A stretch of 64,000 nt of DNA from Bacteroidota bacterium (GTDB taxonomy: Bacteria > Bacteroidota > Bacteroidia > AKYH767-A > OLB10). Under the pieces are notes generated by a model. It made no database searches and had not been told where the DNA came from. It was given only the letters and a program-made list of their open reading frames with translations. The DNA lies in contig JADKDR010000009.1 of NCBI GenBank assembly GCA_016714535.1, forward strand, positions 124,001-188,000, in the 5' to 3' direction. Of the stretch, positions 27,720 to 37,289 are shown piece after piece. Position numbers and translations under genes: made by a program. Every line of letters begins with the position of its first letter. The stretch's first letter is position 1.

Positions 27720-28895
27720 ATGATAGAAATAAACGAGAACACCGAAGTTGTTATAAAAACTTTTCATGGCTTAGAAGAAGTATTAGCAAAAGAATGCGAA
27801 ATGCTTGGTGCAACCAATGTTCAACCAAAAATAAGAGCAGTAAGCTGTAATGCTGATTTAGAATTAATTTATAAATTGAACTATTGCTGCAGAACCGCAC
27901 TTCGTGTACTGATACCGATACACCAATTTGAATGCACCTTCGAGAATGACTTGTATGAGGGATGCCATCATTTTGAGTGGACCAATATATTTGATGTTAA
28001 AAACACATTTGCAATAAGTGCAACGTTGGTCAATTCGCATCTCACCCATACGCAATATGCTTCGCTAAAAGCGAAGGATGGAATAGTAGATTACTTTCGT
28101 AAAAAACTTAATTCCCGTCCTGATGTAGACCCCGATAAGCCGGATATCTTGATACAAATACATATTAGCCATAACAAATGCACCATTTATATTGATAGCA
28201 GCAATACTATTTTATACAAAAGAGGCTGGCGACTTGAGCAACACAAAGCACCGTTAAACGAAGTTCTTGCAGCAGGTATATTGCATCTTGCAGAATATAG
28301 CGGTCAAACTCCCCTGCTTGATTTTATGTGCGGCAGCGGAACAATTGCAATAGAAGCCTTGATGATGGCCAAGCAAATTCCTGCAGGTTATTACCGCAAC
28401 GATTTCGGATTTATGAAATGGAACAATTATGATAAGGCGCTATGGGCAAAAGTGGTAGAAGAAGCGAATGCCAGAATACAAAAGGCTGCACAACCTGTAT
28501 ATGCTTCGGATATAAATTTTTATGCCATTGATGCGGCTTTAAAAAATGCGTATGATGCCAACCTTGACGACCAAATAATAATTGAGAAAAAAGATTTCAG
28601 AGAACTTTCGAAGCCACATGATAGTGGAATAATTGTAACCAACCCGCCTTATAATATTCGGATTGAAGAAGAGGAATTGATTGCTTTGTATAAGGATGTA
28701 GGCAACACGCTGAAAAGAAATTTTAGCGGTTGGAAAGCATTTATACTTGCCGGTGATTTGCATGCTGCCAAATTTATTGGTCTTAAACCATCGCGCAAGC
28801 AAATTGTATTTAACGGTCCTATAGAATGCCGTTTACTTACTTTTAATTTGTTTGAAGGAAAAAAATATCAGAAAAAACCGGAACCCGAAGTTTGA
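27720..28895 (+). CDS. THUMP-domain class I SAM-dependent rRNA methyltransferase (RlmL N-domain type)
   Basis: This 391-residue protein has an N-terminal ferredoxin-like/THUMP region (about 1-165) that binds RNA and a Rossmann methyltransferase domain (about 180-385). The domain has the SAM loop DFMCGSGT (201-208), an acidic ASDIN (262-266) and the catalytic NPPY (308-311), which marks N-directed (base amino) methylation. Length and layout are like the first half of E. coli RlmL, which makes m2G2445 in 23S rRNA; the second, RlmK-like half is absent. The exact base is not provable here. It is convergent with the T9SS cargo gene at 28911. Confidence 0.88.
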   Translation: MIEINENTEVVIKTFHGLEEVLAKECEMLGATNVQPKIRAVSCNADLELIYKLNYCCRTALRVLIPIHQFECTFENDLYEGCHHFEWTNIFDVKNTFAISATLVNSHLTHTQYASLKAKDGIVDYFRKKLNSRPDVDPDKPDILIQIHISHNKCTIYIDSSNTILYKRGWRLEQHKAPLNEVLAAGILHLAEYSGQTPLLDFMCGSGTIAIEALMMAKQIPAGYYRNDFGFMKWNNYDKALWAKVVEEANARIQKAAQPVYASDINFYAIDAALKNAYDANLDDQIIIEKKDFRELSKPHDSGIIVTNPPYNIRIEEEELIALYKDVGNTLKRNFSGWKAFILAGDLHAAKFIGLKPSRKQIVFNGPIECRLLTFNLFEGKKYQKKPEPEV

Positions 28896-28910
28896 GAATC
28901 AAACTTCAAT

Positions 28911-31900
28911 TTAGTACACCATAATTTTCTTTACAATTCTGCTGTACTCCGTATCGATGGTTAATAAATATACCGAAGGTGGAAGTGGAATATGGAAACT
29001 TTGGTATGCCTGCAGTTGGCCATTGGTGCAGTAAATTTGTTTTCCGAAATTATTAAAGATGCAAATTCTTGCCTTTGCCCCTACTAAATCTTCGCTTACT
29101 GCAAAATGCAAATACTCTTGATTGTAAGTATAGTTTAAAAGCAAGTCTTCGGTGCTGGCATTCAAAACAACTTCGATATTTGAATAATATGTCACACCAG
29201 AAATATCAATCATTTTTAAGCGATAATAACTCCGCCCCTTGTATGGCTGCAAATCTGTTGCTTCATAACTTGAATTATTTCCTTTAGCAGGAATTGTAAC
29301 AACATCTGCAAACTCAAAATAATTATTTGCCCGCTGCACAACAAAACTTTGAGCATCTATTTCTTCAAGTGTTTGCCACTTACAATCCACATGACCTTTG
29401 GATAATACTGCATTAAAACTAAAAAGTCTTACCGGTAAAGGTGTAGGAACGGTGGCAATGGTGAAAGGTGAAAACGTATTAATTGGGCCCGAGCTTGTAA
29501 TTGTACCTGCAGCAAGAGTTCCGGTGGTGCCACCATTTCCATGATCTTGCCAGGTATTGATACCATCGCAGCGCGCTACACGCAAATCTCCAACAACAAA
29601 AACATTACAACTTGGCGATGGGGTAACCCAAGATAATGTTACTGTGCGTCCGGTGCTGCCCGCCTGACGATCAATTTGCCAATACTCGCTGCAACTGATA
29701 GCACTTAGCGTAGGTACTCTGTTATTCAAACATGGCGCTAACGTTTGTGGATTAACCAAAAAATATTCGGCAGTAAAAATATCATCGGTGCCGGTAACAA
29801 ATAAGCGTACACTATCTACAGCAAAAGATGGATCGGTGCCGGTGCCATCAATATTATTAACCCATCTAAAACCAATCTTTACATTCGGATTGTTGTTGGC
29901 AGCAGCCGGTAACACTGTTGTAAATTGTGTCCATCTCCCCTGCCCTCCACCACAAGTCGTAGTTTTAGCCATATCTGCAACTTGTATCCACGCAGTGCCA
30001 TCAAAATACCAAAAGGTGGCATTATCCAAGGTGGTTTGACCACCTTCAATATATCTGAAGGCAACATTAATATTTGACTGACCAGTTAGGTTTATTAACG
30101 GTGACTCTATACGTTTGTCAGCAGCAGGACTTGATCCTCCACATAAATTAAAACTGCATGCATCATAAGCAGCACCACAATCACCATTTAATGCAGTACA
30201 AACAACGCACGTGCAATAGGATCCTGGATTTGCTCCTACATGCAAGGTGGCATCGCTACCACAACCGGAGCCGCAACTGCCCGATGTTTGGCCATTCTCG
30301 GCACAACTAACGAACCAATTATTAGGTGCTGCACCACCACCTAAAATAGTTTGTGTCCATGCCCCATTGGGTCCTACATAAGTATTGGCATAGCATCCTT
30401 CGGTGCATCCATTATTAAAATCTTCGCTCCATAACAAAGTGGTGCCAGCACCACCTCCAACACCAAGGCCGCATTGTCGGTACAAATTATTTTTACCAAT
30501 TGGGAAGGTAAAAGCCGTATTACCATTTTTACGCAAAGGGCCATGAACAAAACTATTGTTGGATTGAGAAGTTGCTGAACTTGCATTACTCATTATGATT
30601 AATCCATTGGGCGATGCAGCAGTAAAAAATCGGCCTAGAACACAATTCAAATTGGCATCAATATTTATATCGCGTGTTACATTAACATCATTACTTGATT
30701 TTCGAATTTCACAACGGTTAATAATAATTGTTCCGGTACCCGAAACAGTTTGTGCAGCGCCACCTAAAAACTTTACAGCACGTTGCAAGGTTCCATTATG
30801 TGTAAGTAATCCATTCACTATCAGGTTGCCGAATACATTCACACTATCGCCTCGTATATTAAATGTGCAAAACTGATTAATGGTCATATTGCCCAATATG
30901 TTTAATGCGTTATTATAGACCGTATCAACAACGGTAATTGCATTTGCTGCAGATGGTCCTGCTATGTGTAAGTTACCTTTTACAGTGCAAGGATTTGCAG
31001 CAAAAAAATACGTACCCACAGCAGTTGCGTTATATGGTGACCCCGAAACATTTTCAAAACTAAGATTGGGATAAAACATATTAGCTGTAGTCATTGTAGG
31101 AAGAATGGCAGCAGCTGTTTTTCTTAATATCCACTGCCCGGTAGCAGGTATGGTAGCAATTCCTCCATTGTAATTATTTTGATATACACTAGAAACAGAA
31201 TTCAGCGTTTTGATAAATGTGCCATTTGCACCCATGGTCCAGGTTGTTCCTGCAATCCAATTACTATTAAGATAATGTGTAGTGCTGGAAGGTAATGAGT
31301 CCATCCATGTGCCATTTATCGTAATATCTGTTGCTGCTCCGTTGTTCAAATGCAGATGCGAAAATTTCATATTCAACTGACCACCTGCATCTACAACTAC
31401 TTCATCTATTCTAAGATTCGAATTATTGTTCCAATAATTTAGTGTATCAATATTTACTGTGTGGCCATTGCGAATGGTAATGGTTCGAGCACCATAAGTA
31501 GGAATGGTATCGGCAGCAATCCAGGTAATGTTATCAGCACTATATTGCCACACGGCTTTATTTTTCCAACTCCCCGATGCAATGGTTCGGTAATATCCAC
31601 TCGGGTTGCAATTTACCACTAACTCATCTATACGACTTGTGCCACCTGCAGCAACCGCTGCACCCCCAACACTCGTATTGCTGGTCATAATCCAACGCAA
31701 ATAAACCGAAGGTTGATTGTTGCACGCTGCCGGTAATGGCACCTGATTTACATATGCTGTTGTTGTTGTAAAATTGTCAGCATTTAGAATTCCAGAAGCT
31801 CCGGGTAAGTCAACATACACTCCTGCCAAACCAATTTTATATTGAATTTTCCAATCGCGAGGACCGGTATTTGAGCTGCGTTGCTTGCTTGATACATCCA

Positions 31901-32189
31901 GATTGCCAAGTCCGGTAGTATTAAATTCTATTTCCCAAAACTTGGTACCATTCCCATTATCCCATCCTGAGCACCAAGCGGCCTGATTATATGCTCCGGT
32001 GTTAGTTCCGTAGCCAACTGCTGCGGTACCTCCTGCGGTTATTAATGTTTTACCAATATTGTTTGGAGTGGTACTTGCATTATTTGCTGCCGAAGTTCCT
32101 ATAGCTGGAAAATTCCATTCTACAACGGTTAATTGTGCATTAGCCTCTATGAAAACGGCAAGCAATAATATGAGTAATCGATATTTCAT
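28911..32189 (-). CDS. Large secreted protein with G8-like and jelly-roll modules and a T9SS-type C-terminal domain
   Basis: This 1092-residue protein has a signal peptide (MKYRLLILLLAVFIEANAQ). Residues 20-195 form a beta-sandwich. A G8-like segment (about 200-260, GSWKNKAVWQYSAD and TITIRNGHTVNIDT) leads into parallel-beta-like repeats (INGTW, VKGNLHIAG, ILGNMTINQ, VFGNLIVNG). A Cys-rich MAM-like jelly-roll follows (about 590-800, SCGSGCGSDATLHVG, NVAFRYIEGG, VKIGFRWVNN). The C-terminal ~190 residues (PVRLFSFNAVL, CKWQTLEEIDAQSFVVQRA, SYYRLKMIDISG, then a terminal strand domain) are the usual ending of Bacteroidota secreted proteins exported by T9SS. It is likely a cell-surface or released protein. 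Binding or enzymatic role is unknown. Confidence 0.75.
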   Translation of the reverse strand: MKYRLLILLLAVFIEANAQLTVVEWNFPAIGTSAANNASTTPNNIGKTLITAGGTAAVGYGTNTGAYNQAAWCSGWDNGNGTKFWEIEFNTTGLGNLDVSSKQRSSNTGPRDWKIQYKIGLAGVYVDLPGASGILNADNFTTTTAYVNQVPLPAACNNQPSVYLRWIMTSNTSVGGAAVAAGGTSRIDELVVNCNPSGYYRTIASGSWKNKAVWQYSADNITWIAADTIPTYGARTITIRNGHTVNIDTLNYWNNNSNLRIDEVVVDAGGQLNMKFSHLHLNNGAATDITINGTWMDSLPSSTTHYLNSNWIAGTTWTMGANGTFIKTLNSVSSVYQNNYNGGIATIPATGQWILRKTAAAILPTMTTANMFYPNLSFENVSGSPYNATAVGTYFFAANPCTVKGNLHIAGPSAANAITVVDTVYNNALNILGNMTINQFCTFNIRGDSVNVFGNLIVNGLLTHNGTLQRAVKFLGGAAQTVSGTGTIIINRCEIRKSSNDVNVTRDINIDANLNCVLGRFFTAASPNGLIIMSNASSATSQSNNSFVHGPLRKNGNTAFTFPIGKNNLYRQCGLGVGGGAGTTLLWSEDFNNGCTEGCYANTYVGPNGAWTQTILGGGAAPNNWFVSCAENGQTSGSCGSGCGSDATLHVGANPGSYCTCVVCTALNGDCGAAYDACSFNLCGGSSPAADKRIESPLINLTGQSNINVAFRYIEGGQTTLDNATFWYFDGTAWIQVADMAKTTTCGGGQGRWTQFTTVLPAAANNNPNVKIGFRWVNNIDGTGTDPSFAVDSVRLFVTGTDDIFTAEYFLVNPQTLAPCLNNRVPTLSAISCSEYWQIDRQAGSTGRTVTLSWVTPSPSCNVFVVGDLRVARCDGINTWQDHGNGGTTGTLAAGTITSSGPINTFSPFTIATVPTPLPVRLFSFNAVLSKGHVDCKWQTLEEIDAQSFVVQRANNYFEFADVVTIPAKGNNSSYEATDLQPYKGRSYYRLKMIDISGVTYYSNIEVVLNASTEDLLLNYTYNQEYLHFAVSEDLVGAKARICIFNNFGKQIYCTNGQLQAYQSFHIPLPPSVYLLTIDTEYSRIVKKIMVY

Positions 32190-32435
32190 TAAGTGGATTT
32201 AATATTTATCCAAAGCAAGTTTTACAAATATAACAATAAATAAAAATAGCAATCAAGCAACCTGCAAATATTGCACCTAAGATACCAACAAAGCTGCCTG
32301 CACGCATAAATCTACCAAACGGAACCTAACAAGTTGATTGCCAAGGCACGATAAATTGCAAAAAAAATAATCTGGCTTGGGGGTATTCATCCATTTGGTT
32401 GTCTCTATGATATAAACCACTAATAAAACAGAAAA

Positions 32436-33095
32436 ATGAAAAGAATACTTAGTTTATTAATCGCTTGCTATTGTATAGCCATTGTATCAAGCTCATGTCG
32501 TAAAAATTTTGAAAAGGGTGAAGGCAGCATACGCACCGAAACAAGAGTGCTATCGGCATTTAACAAAATAGAAGTTGAACTAAGTGCCGAGGTATACATA
32601 TATAATTCAACCAAGTATGAGGTAGTTGTTAGCGACTATCAAAACCTGATTCCGCTAATTAAAACTGAAGTAAACGGAACTAAATTATGCATTGATGCCA
32701 AAAATTTCACTTACCTGCGAAACAGCAAATTACGTATTGACATATATACCCCTGCCGCTAATCAAATCAACATAAATGGCTCTGCAACGTTAGTGTATGA
32801 TGAGGTGCCCGGTCTTAGCTCGCTTGACATTACCATTAATGGCAATGGCGATATCAGTCTTAGTAAAGGAAGTGCAACCAATGCCACCTATAAAATAAAT
32901 GGAAGTGGAAACATAAAAGCAGCGATGATGAAAGCTACCTATGTGAAGGTGGATATAAGCGGTAGTGGCGATGTAAGATGCTATGCCGAAAGAGAGCTTG
33001 ATATAGAAATTAGCGGAAGTGGCGATGTATACTATCTTGGCAATCCTGTAGTACATACAAGCATTAGTGGCTCGGGCAATATTCATAAGATGTAA
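32436..33095 (+). CDS. DUF2807 (head-GIN type) putative auto-transporter adhesin lipoprotein
   Basis: This 219-residue protein has a lipoprotein signal (IAIVSSSC) and a right-handed beta-helix-like body with regular GSG and NGNG turns (ITINGNGDISLSKGSATN, ISGSGDVRCYAERE, ISGSGDVYYLGN, ISGSGNIHKM). This is the DUF2807/head-GIN pattern. These are surface or periplasmic proteins of unknown role in Bacteroidota. It is followed after 19 bases by an ECF sigma gene on the same strand, so it may be co-transcribed with the sigma operon. Confidence 0.85.
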   Translation: MKRILSLLIACYCIAIVSSSCRKNFEKGEGSIRTETRVLSAFNKIEVELSAEVYIYNSTKYEVVVSDYQNLIPLIKTEVNGTKLCIDAKNFTYLRNSKLRIDIYTPAANQININGSATLVYDEVPGLSSLDITINGNGDISLSKGSATNATYKINGSGNIKAAMMKATYVKVDISGSGDVRCYAERELDIEISGSGDVYYLGNPVVHTSISGSGNIHKM

Positions 33096-33114
33096 TGAAT
33101 TAATCTAACTTTGC

Positions 33115-33696
33115 ATGATTCTACCTCTTGTGCATAACGCCCCATCACATACTAATAACATCATTTCTCTCGCTGAAGAATATCAATTTGAAAAATTTTT
33201 CAAATTGTATTATGGCAAGTTGTGTGCTTTTGCCTTCAGCTATACCAAGGATAAGGATGATGCCGAAGAGGTGGTACAACAACTATTTACTGAGTTGTGG
33301 AGCAGCAGGCAAACGGTACAAATGGAACGTATACAATCATATTTATACAGCAGTGTTCGCAACAAATGTTTAAATCAAATTAAACATGAAAGGATAAAGC
33401 AACAACATGCAATGTATGTGATAAATAGTAGCGAAGAAGCCTCAGGAGGAATGCAGAAACTTGAAGTGAAAGAATTGCAGAAAAAAATAAACGAAGCCAT
33501 CGAATCGCTCCCTGACCAGTGCAAACTCGTTTTTAAAATGAACCGCATAGAAGGAATGCGCTATGGCGAAATTGCGCTTGCCACCAACCTAAGTCCTAAA
33601 ACGGTAGAAAACCATATTGGCAGAGCTTTAAAAATACTGCGTACCAACCTTAAAGATTTTATGATATTGATAATGATTTATAAACTTTATATGTAA
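33115..33696 (+). CDS. ECF-type RNA polymerase sigma-70 factor (FecI-like, Bacteroidota expansion family)
   Basis: This 193-residue sigma factor has region 2 (YQFEKFFKLYYGKLCAFAFSYTKDKDDAEEVVQQLFTELW, about 20-62) and region 4 (AIESLPDQCKLVFKMNRIEGMRYGEIALATNLSPKTVENHIGRALKILR, about 128-178), with a short linker and no region 3. It recruits core polymerase to its own regulon and is normally held by the FecR-type anti-sigma encoded next (33702). The partner surface protein is the STN-domain gene behind FecR. An in-frame ATG at 33115 is the only good start. Confidence 0.92.
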   Translation: MILPLVHNAPSHTNNIISLAEEYQFEKFFKLYYGKLCAFAFSYTKDKDDAEEVVQQLFTELWSSRQTVQMERIQSYLYSSVRNKCLNQIKHERIKQQHAMYVINSSEEASGGMQKLEVKELQKKINEAIESLPDQCKLVFKMNRIEGMRYGEIALATNLSPKTVENHIGRALKILRTNLKDFMILIMIYKLYM

Positions 33697-33701
33697 ATAA
33701 A

Positions 33702-34688
33702 TTGAAACCAACTGAAGACATAGATATACTGCTGGCAAAATATTTTGCTGCTGAAACGAACGCTGAACAGGAAAGTTATATTGAAAAGTGGCGTTCGCTT
33801 TCAGAAGAAAATGAGTTGCTGTTTGTTCAGAGTGCACAAGTGTTTGCAATGGCAGACACTTCATTTGGCACAAATGAATTTGACACTAATCCAGCCTGGA
33901 ATAAAATTAAGGAAAAGAAAACAGGTCGTACTATTCCGTTTAATTCATTTAGATTCAACTTTGTAAACATAGCTGCCTCCATTTTACTTGTTGCGGGACT
34001 TTCTTTTGTTTGGTTTAAATATAAATCAACAGATAGTGAGACACACCTGTATACCTTAAAAACAACTGATAAAATTCTTAATGGCACCTTGCCCGATGGG
34101 AGCACGTTTACCTTAAATCGTCATAGTGCTATAACCTATGATACGGTATTGTTCTCTAAAAATCGCACCTTAGCCATGCAAGGCGAAGGATTTTTTACAG
34201 TTGTACATAATGATCGTAATCCTTTTAAAATAGAAACCAACGGTTTAATTATTACAGATATAGGCACCTCCTTTAATGTAAAGTCACTTAACAACGGACT
34301 TGTGCAGGTAAACGTAAAAGAAGGCATAGTAGAACTTGATAACGAATCCATAGAGTCACAACAGATTAAAGCTGGCGAACAAGCAAATTATCTGTTAGCA
34401 AATCATTCATTAACAAAAACAGAAATTACCGATAAGAACTACACCGCATACATGGATAAGGTATTAATATTTGATAATGTTCCATTAGTAGAAATAACAC
34501 GCACTTTGGCCGATGTGTATGCATGCACATTTGAGTATGCAAACAAGGAGTTGATGAATTGTCGATTTACAGGAACATTTAATAACGAGTCGCTTGATGA
34601 TATATTGAAGATAATTACTGAAACATTAAAACTTACCGAAACTAAAAACGAGAGCAATTATGTTATCAATGGACCGGGCTGTAACTAA
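33702..34688 (+). CDS. FecR-family anti-sigma factor
   Basis: This 328-residue inner-membrane protein has a cytoplasmic sigma-binding N-region (1-85), one membrane helix (about 88-106, VNIAASILLVAGLSFVWF) and a periplasmic FecR domain. The domain contains TLPDGSTFTLNRHSAITYD, LAMQGEGFFTVVHNDRNPFKIETNGLII and DIGTSFNVKSL, followed by the DUF4974-type C-domain (LIFDNVPLVEITRTLADVY, RFTGTFNNESLDDILKIITETL). It holds the sigma factor inactive until an outer-membrane signal arrives. The start is TTG, six bases after the sigma stop. Its 3' end overlaps the start of the STN-domain gene by up to 29 bases. Confidence 0.93.
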   Translation: MKPTEDIDILLAKYFAAETNAEQESYIEKWRSLSEENELLFVQSAQVFAMADTSFGTNEFDTNPAWNKIKEKKTGRTIPFNSFRFNFVNIAASILLVAGLSFVWFKYKSTDSETHLYTLKTTDKILNGTLPDGSTFTLNRHSAITYDTVLFSKNRTLAMQGEGFFTVVHNDRNPFKIETNGLIITDIGTSFNVKSLNNGLVQVNVKEGIVELDNESIESQQIKAGEQANYLLANHSLTKTEITDKNYTAYMDKVLIFDNVPLVEITRTLADVYACTFEYANKELMNCRFTGTFNNESLDDILKIITETLKLTETKNESNYVINGPGCN

Positions 34689-36521
34689 CACCATATTAGT
34701 TCTGTTAATCATGCTGATTAACTTATCGACTAAGGCGCAAGAGTCCAACTTGCTTGAGCAGTCAATTACGCTGGATGTAAGAGAACAAACTGTAGCAAAC
34801 ATACTTCGCCTTATAGAAGAACAGGCTAAATTTACTTTCGTATACAGTACCAATCAGGTCAATGTGAGTAGTATTAAAACTTTAAAAGTTTCCAATTCGC
34901 GAATTCGTGAGGTGCTGAATATGCTGTTCGAAAACAAGGTTGTATATAAGCAACGGGGTAATCATATTATTTTGCAACCATCACCAACTGCATCGAGAAT
35001 TAGAATTGATGGATATATCATAGATGGGATTACAAATAAAAAAATTTCGCAAGCAAGTATTTTCGATAAAGTGCGCAGAGTATCAGCAATAAGTAATAAA
35101 TACGGATATTATGTTTTGCAGCTAGAACCCGGCAAAGACAAACTCAAACTATTTGTAAACAAGCAGAACTATAAAGACACTGTAGTTTATGTTGCTTACC
35201 AAAACAACAAATCAATAAATATAGAAATTTATCCGGCACAGGAATCACAAGATAGCACCGGGTCAATAGATACAACTCGAATTACAATTGATAGCGCGCA
35301 GAATAGCATTGATAACTTTGCTTTGGTAAAGTTGCTTACCAGCGAACTCGAGCAGGTGCATTCTCAAAATATTAAAGACACCATGCATCGCAGGTTTCAG
35401 GTATCCTTCTTGCCTTATATTGGTACCAACATGCATCTTAGTGGGCAGGTTGTAAACGATGTTTCTCTAAATATTCTAGGAGGCTACAATATGGGAGTGA
35501 CCGGTACCGAAGTTGGTTTGTTTATGAATATGAATCGTGGTGATGTTAAAAAAATTCAAGTGGCGGGCTTTGGCAATATTAATGGAGGCCATACATCCGG
35601 ATTTCAGGCAGCAGGTTTTTTAACTTTAATAAAAGAACAACCAAGGGAGTACAACTTGCAGGATTTACAAATATTAACGGTGACAGTACACGTGGACTGT
35701 CAATTAGTGGATTTGCCAATTACTACAGGTTACCTGTGCATGGCTTGATCTTAGCAGGATTTAGCAACACCTGCTACGATGATAATCATGCATTATCGTT
35801 AGCGGGGTTTATGAATTTAAATAATGGCTATGCATCGCATTGGCAAATAGCGGGAGGCGTAAACGCCTCCCGCAAAAAAGCGCGCGGATTACAATTAGCC
35901 GGTATTGCTAATATAAATGCGGATACGTTGCATGGCTCTCAAATAGCAGGTGTACTTAATGTTGCACGCAGAACTGTAGGTTTACAGATAGGGTTAATAA
36001 ATGTAGCTGATAGTGTAACCAAGGGTTCCTTTGGCTTCCTTAGTTTTGTAAGAAAGGGGGTGCATCAACTTGAGATAAGCACCAACGAAACCTTTGCCTA
36101 TAATGCAGTATTGCGCACAGGTTCTCACAAATTTTACACCGCCTTGTATGCCGGCATGCAACCTTATAGTGGAGCATCAGCAATTCAATACTACGGATAT
36201 GGTATTGGTTACAATGTGAAGCTTTCAAAAAAGTCTAATCTTAATCTCGATTTAAGCTCGCATCAATTGGTTCGTGATTTTAATTTTAATAGTTATAATC
36301 CGTATGCACGGTTTGATGTAACTTACGAATATTTTATCGGGAAGAAAATTGCCATTACCGCAGGACCATCAATTGCAGCACTTGGCAACAGTTTGTCAAC
36401 ATGGAATACGGTACCCAGCTACGAGGCAGTATTACCAAATATAAATACGTATCAGCAAAACATTGGAAATTATAATTATACTTATTGGTTTGGAGCTAAA
36501 GCAGGAATCCGATTTTTCTAA
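34660..36521 (+). CDS. STN-domain outer-membrane protein with GxQxAGxxN surface repeats, one-base frame break
   Basis: The corrected product is about 620 residues. It has a signal peptide (LVLLIMLINLSTKAQ), an STN domain (about 35-100, ITLDVREQTVANILRLIEEQ and REVLNMLFENKVVY), a carboxypeptidase-like domain (about 110-175) and an Asn/Ser linker. Then come repeated motifs like VAGFGNINGGHTSGFQAAGF, LQLAGIANINADTLHGSQIAGVLN and IGLINVAD, which resemble LA_2272-type surface repeats and lead into beta-strands ending in AGIRFF. The frame breaks in the T-run at 35616-35621 (six Ts). With a seventh T the text reads GFFNFNKRTTKGVQLAGFTNINGDSTRG, written here only as a join of short motifs. STN domains usually pass signals to FecR, so this protein is a likely sensor for the upstream sigma/anti-sigma pair. 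A start at 34669 (MDRAVTN) is equally possible. Confidence 0.8.
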
Positions 36522-36554
36522 AGTATAACATGGAGATTTCAAATGAAATGTTGT

Positions 36555-37274
36555 TTAATCTCCTCCACAGCCAGAACTGCAACTACTGCAGCTATTGGAG
36601 TCGCCAGCCGAATCCGAAGATGAACTATCAGTACCCATATCGTCCCAACTTGCTCCGGCACCACCACCACCGAATTCGCCATTACCAAATTCCACCTCGC
36701 CCATATCTATACCCGGAAACATAGATATTAAAGGAGCCACATATTCACTTGTTCCTGAGCTATCAGAGCTAATTGAGCTTCCATACTCTTTGTGCTTTAA
36801 AGGAGCACCCTTGAACTTTGTTTCATCCCAAATATCGGAAGGAGGTTCCATTCCAAATTCAACTTTGTAAAGTTGAATTGTTTGGAAATATTGCGCTTGA
36901 AATGCTTCTGTTTGACTTTCCAAAGAAACTAACTCGGGGCTATGATCAAAGTTATGATGAATTACTTCTGTACAAAAATTACGATAACCTGCACTAAACA
37001 ATAAGTGCTCGTGCCACACCTGATCGATTGCCTTGGATGGGGTCACACTAAAATCACTCACTACACCCAGGTAAACAAACTTCTTGTACTCCCAAATTGC
37101 CTTTCGTGTAAATCCCTTTGCCCATTTTAATTTACGCGAAAGTTTATGTGCAAAGGATTTAGCCGAAGGATGCTGTCCTCCGAATTTCGCAACAATCTCA
37201 TCCCATAAGTGCGTTGGTACCAGATGATCAAATTGGTAATTCGCAATGTTTAACCACAGCGCCTTTTTGTTCAT
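36555..37274 (-). CDS. Glycine-rich domain protein-like (GRDP/DUF1399-like) with Ser/Cys/Gly tail
   Basis: This 239-residue protein has no signal peptide. The N-terminal half (about 1-120) is helical and contains AIDQVWHEHLLFSAGYRNFC (VWHEH at 86-90), the hallmark of GRDP-like proteins in which a Trp-His-x-His motif precedes a Tyr-x-x-x-Cys. The C-terminal third is acidic, Gly/Ser-rich and ends with three cysteines at 229, 232 and 236 followed by GGD. Similar Ser/Gly/Cys tails occur on some bacterial membrane proteins of unknown function. The gene lies 15 bases downstream of the K+ channel gene and is probably co-transcribed with it. The molecular role is unknown. Confidence 0.65.
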   Translation of the reverse strand: MNKKALWLNIANYQFDHLVPTHLWDEIVAKFGGQHPSAKSFAHKLSRKLKWAKGFTRKAIWEYKKFVYLGVVSDFSVTPSKAIDQVWHEHLLFSAGYRNFCTEVIHHNFDHSPELVSLESQTEAFQAQYFQTIQLYKVEFGMEPPSDIWDETKFKGAPLKHKEYGSSISSDSSGTSEYVAPLISMFPGIDMGEVEFGNGEFGGGGAGASWDDMGTDSSSSDSAGDSNSCSSCSSGCGGD

Positions 37275-37289
37275 GTTATGCTTGTTTAA

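Noticed and set aside
33106..33113. TAACTTTG as -7 element of the sigma factor gene
   Set aside because: It ends one base before the ATG, so a transcript starting from it would lack the start codon; probably chance.
36555..36600. Cysteine tail of the glycine-rich-domain protein as a ribosomal peptide (RiPP) precursor
   Set aside because: The host protein is a 239-residue folded domain protein and no modifying enzyme, protease or exporter gene for a RiPP is nearby.
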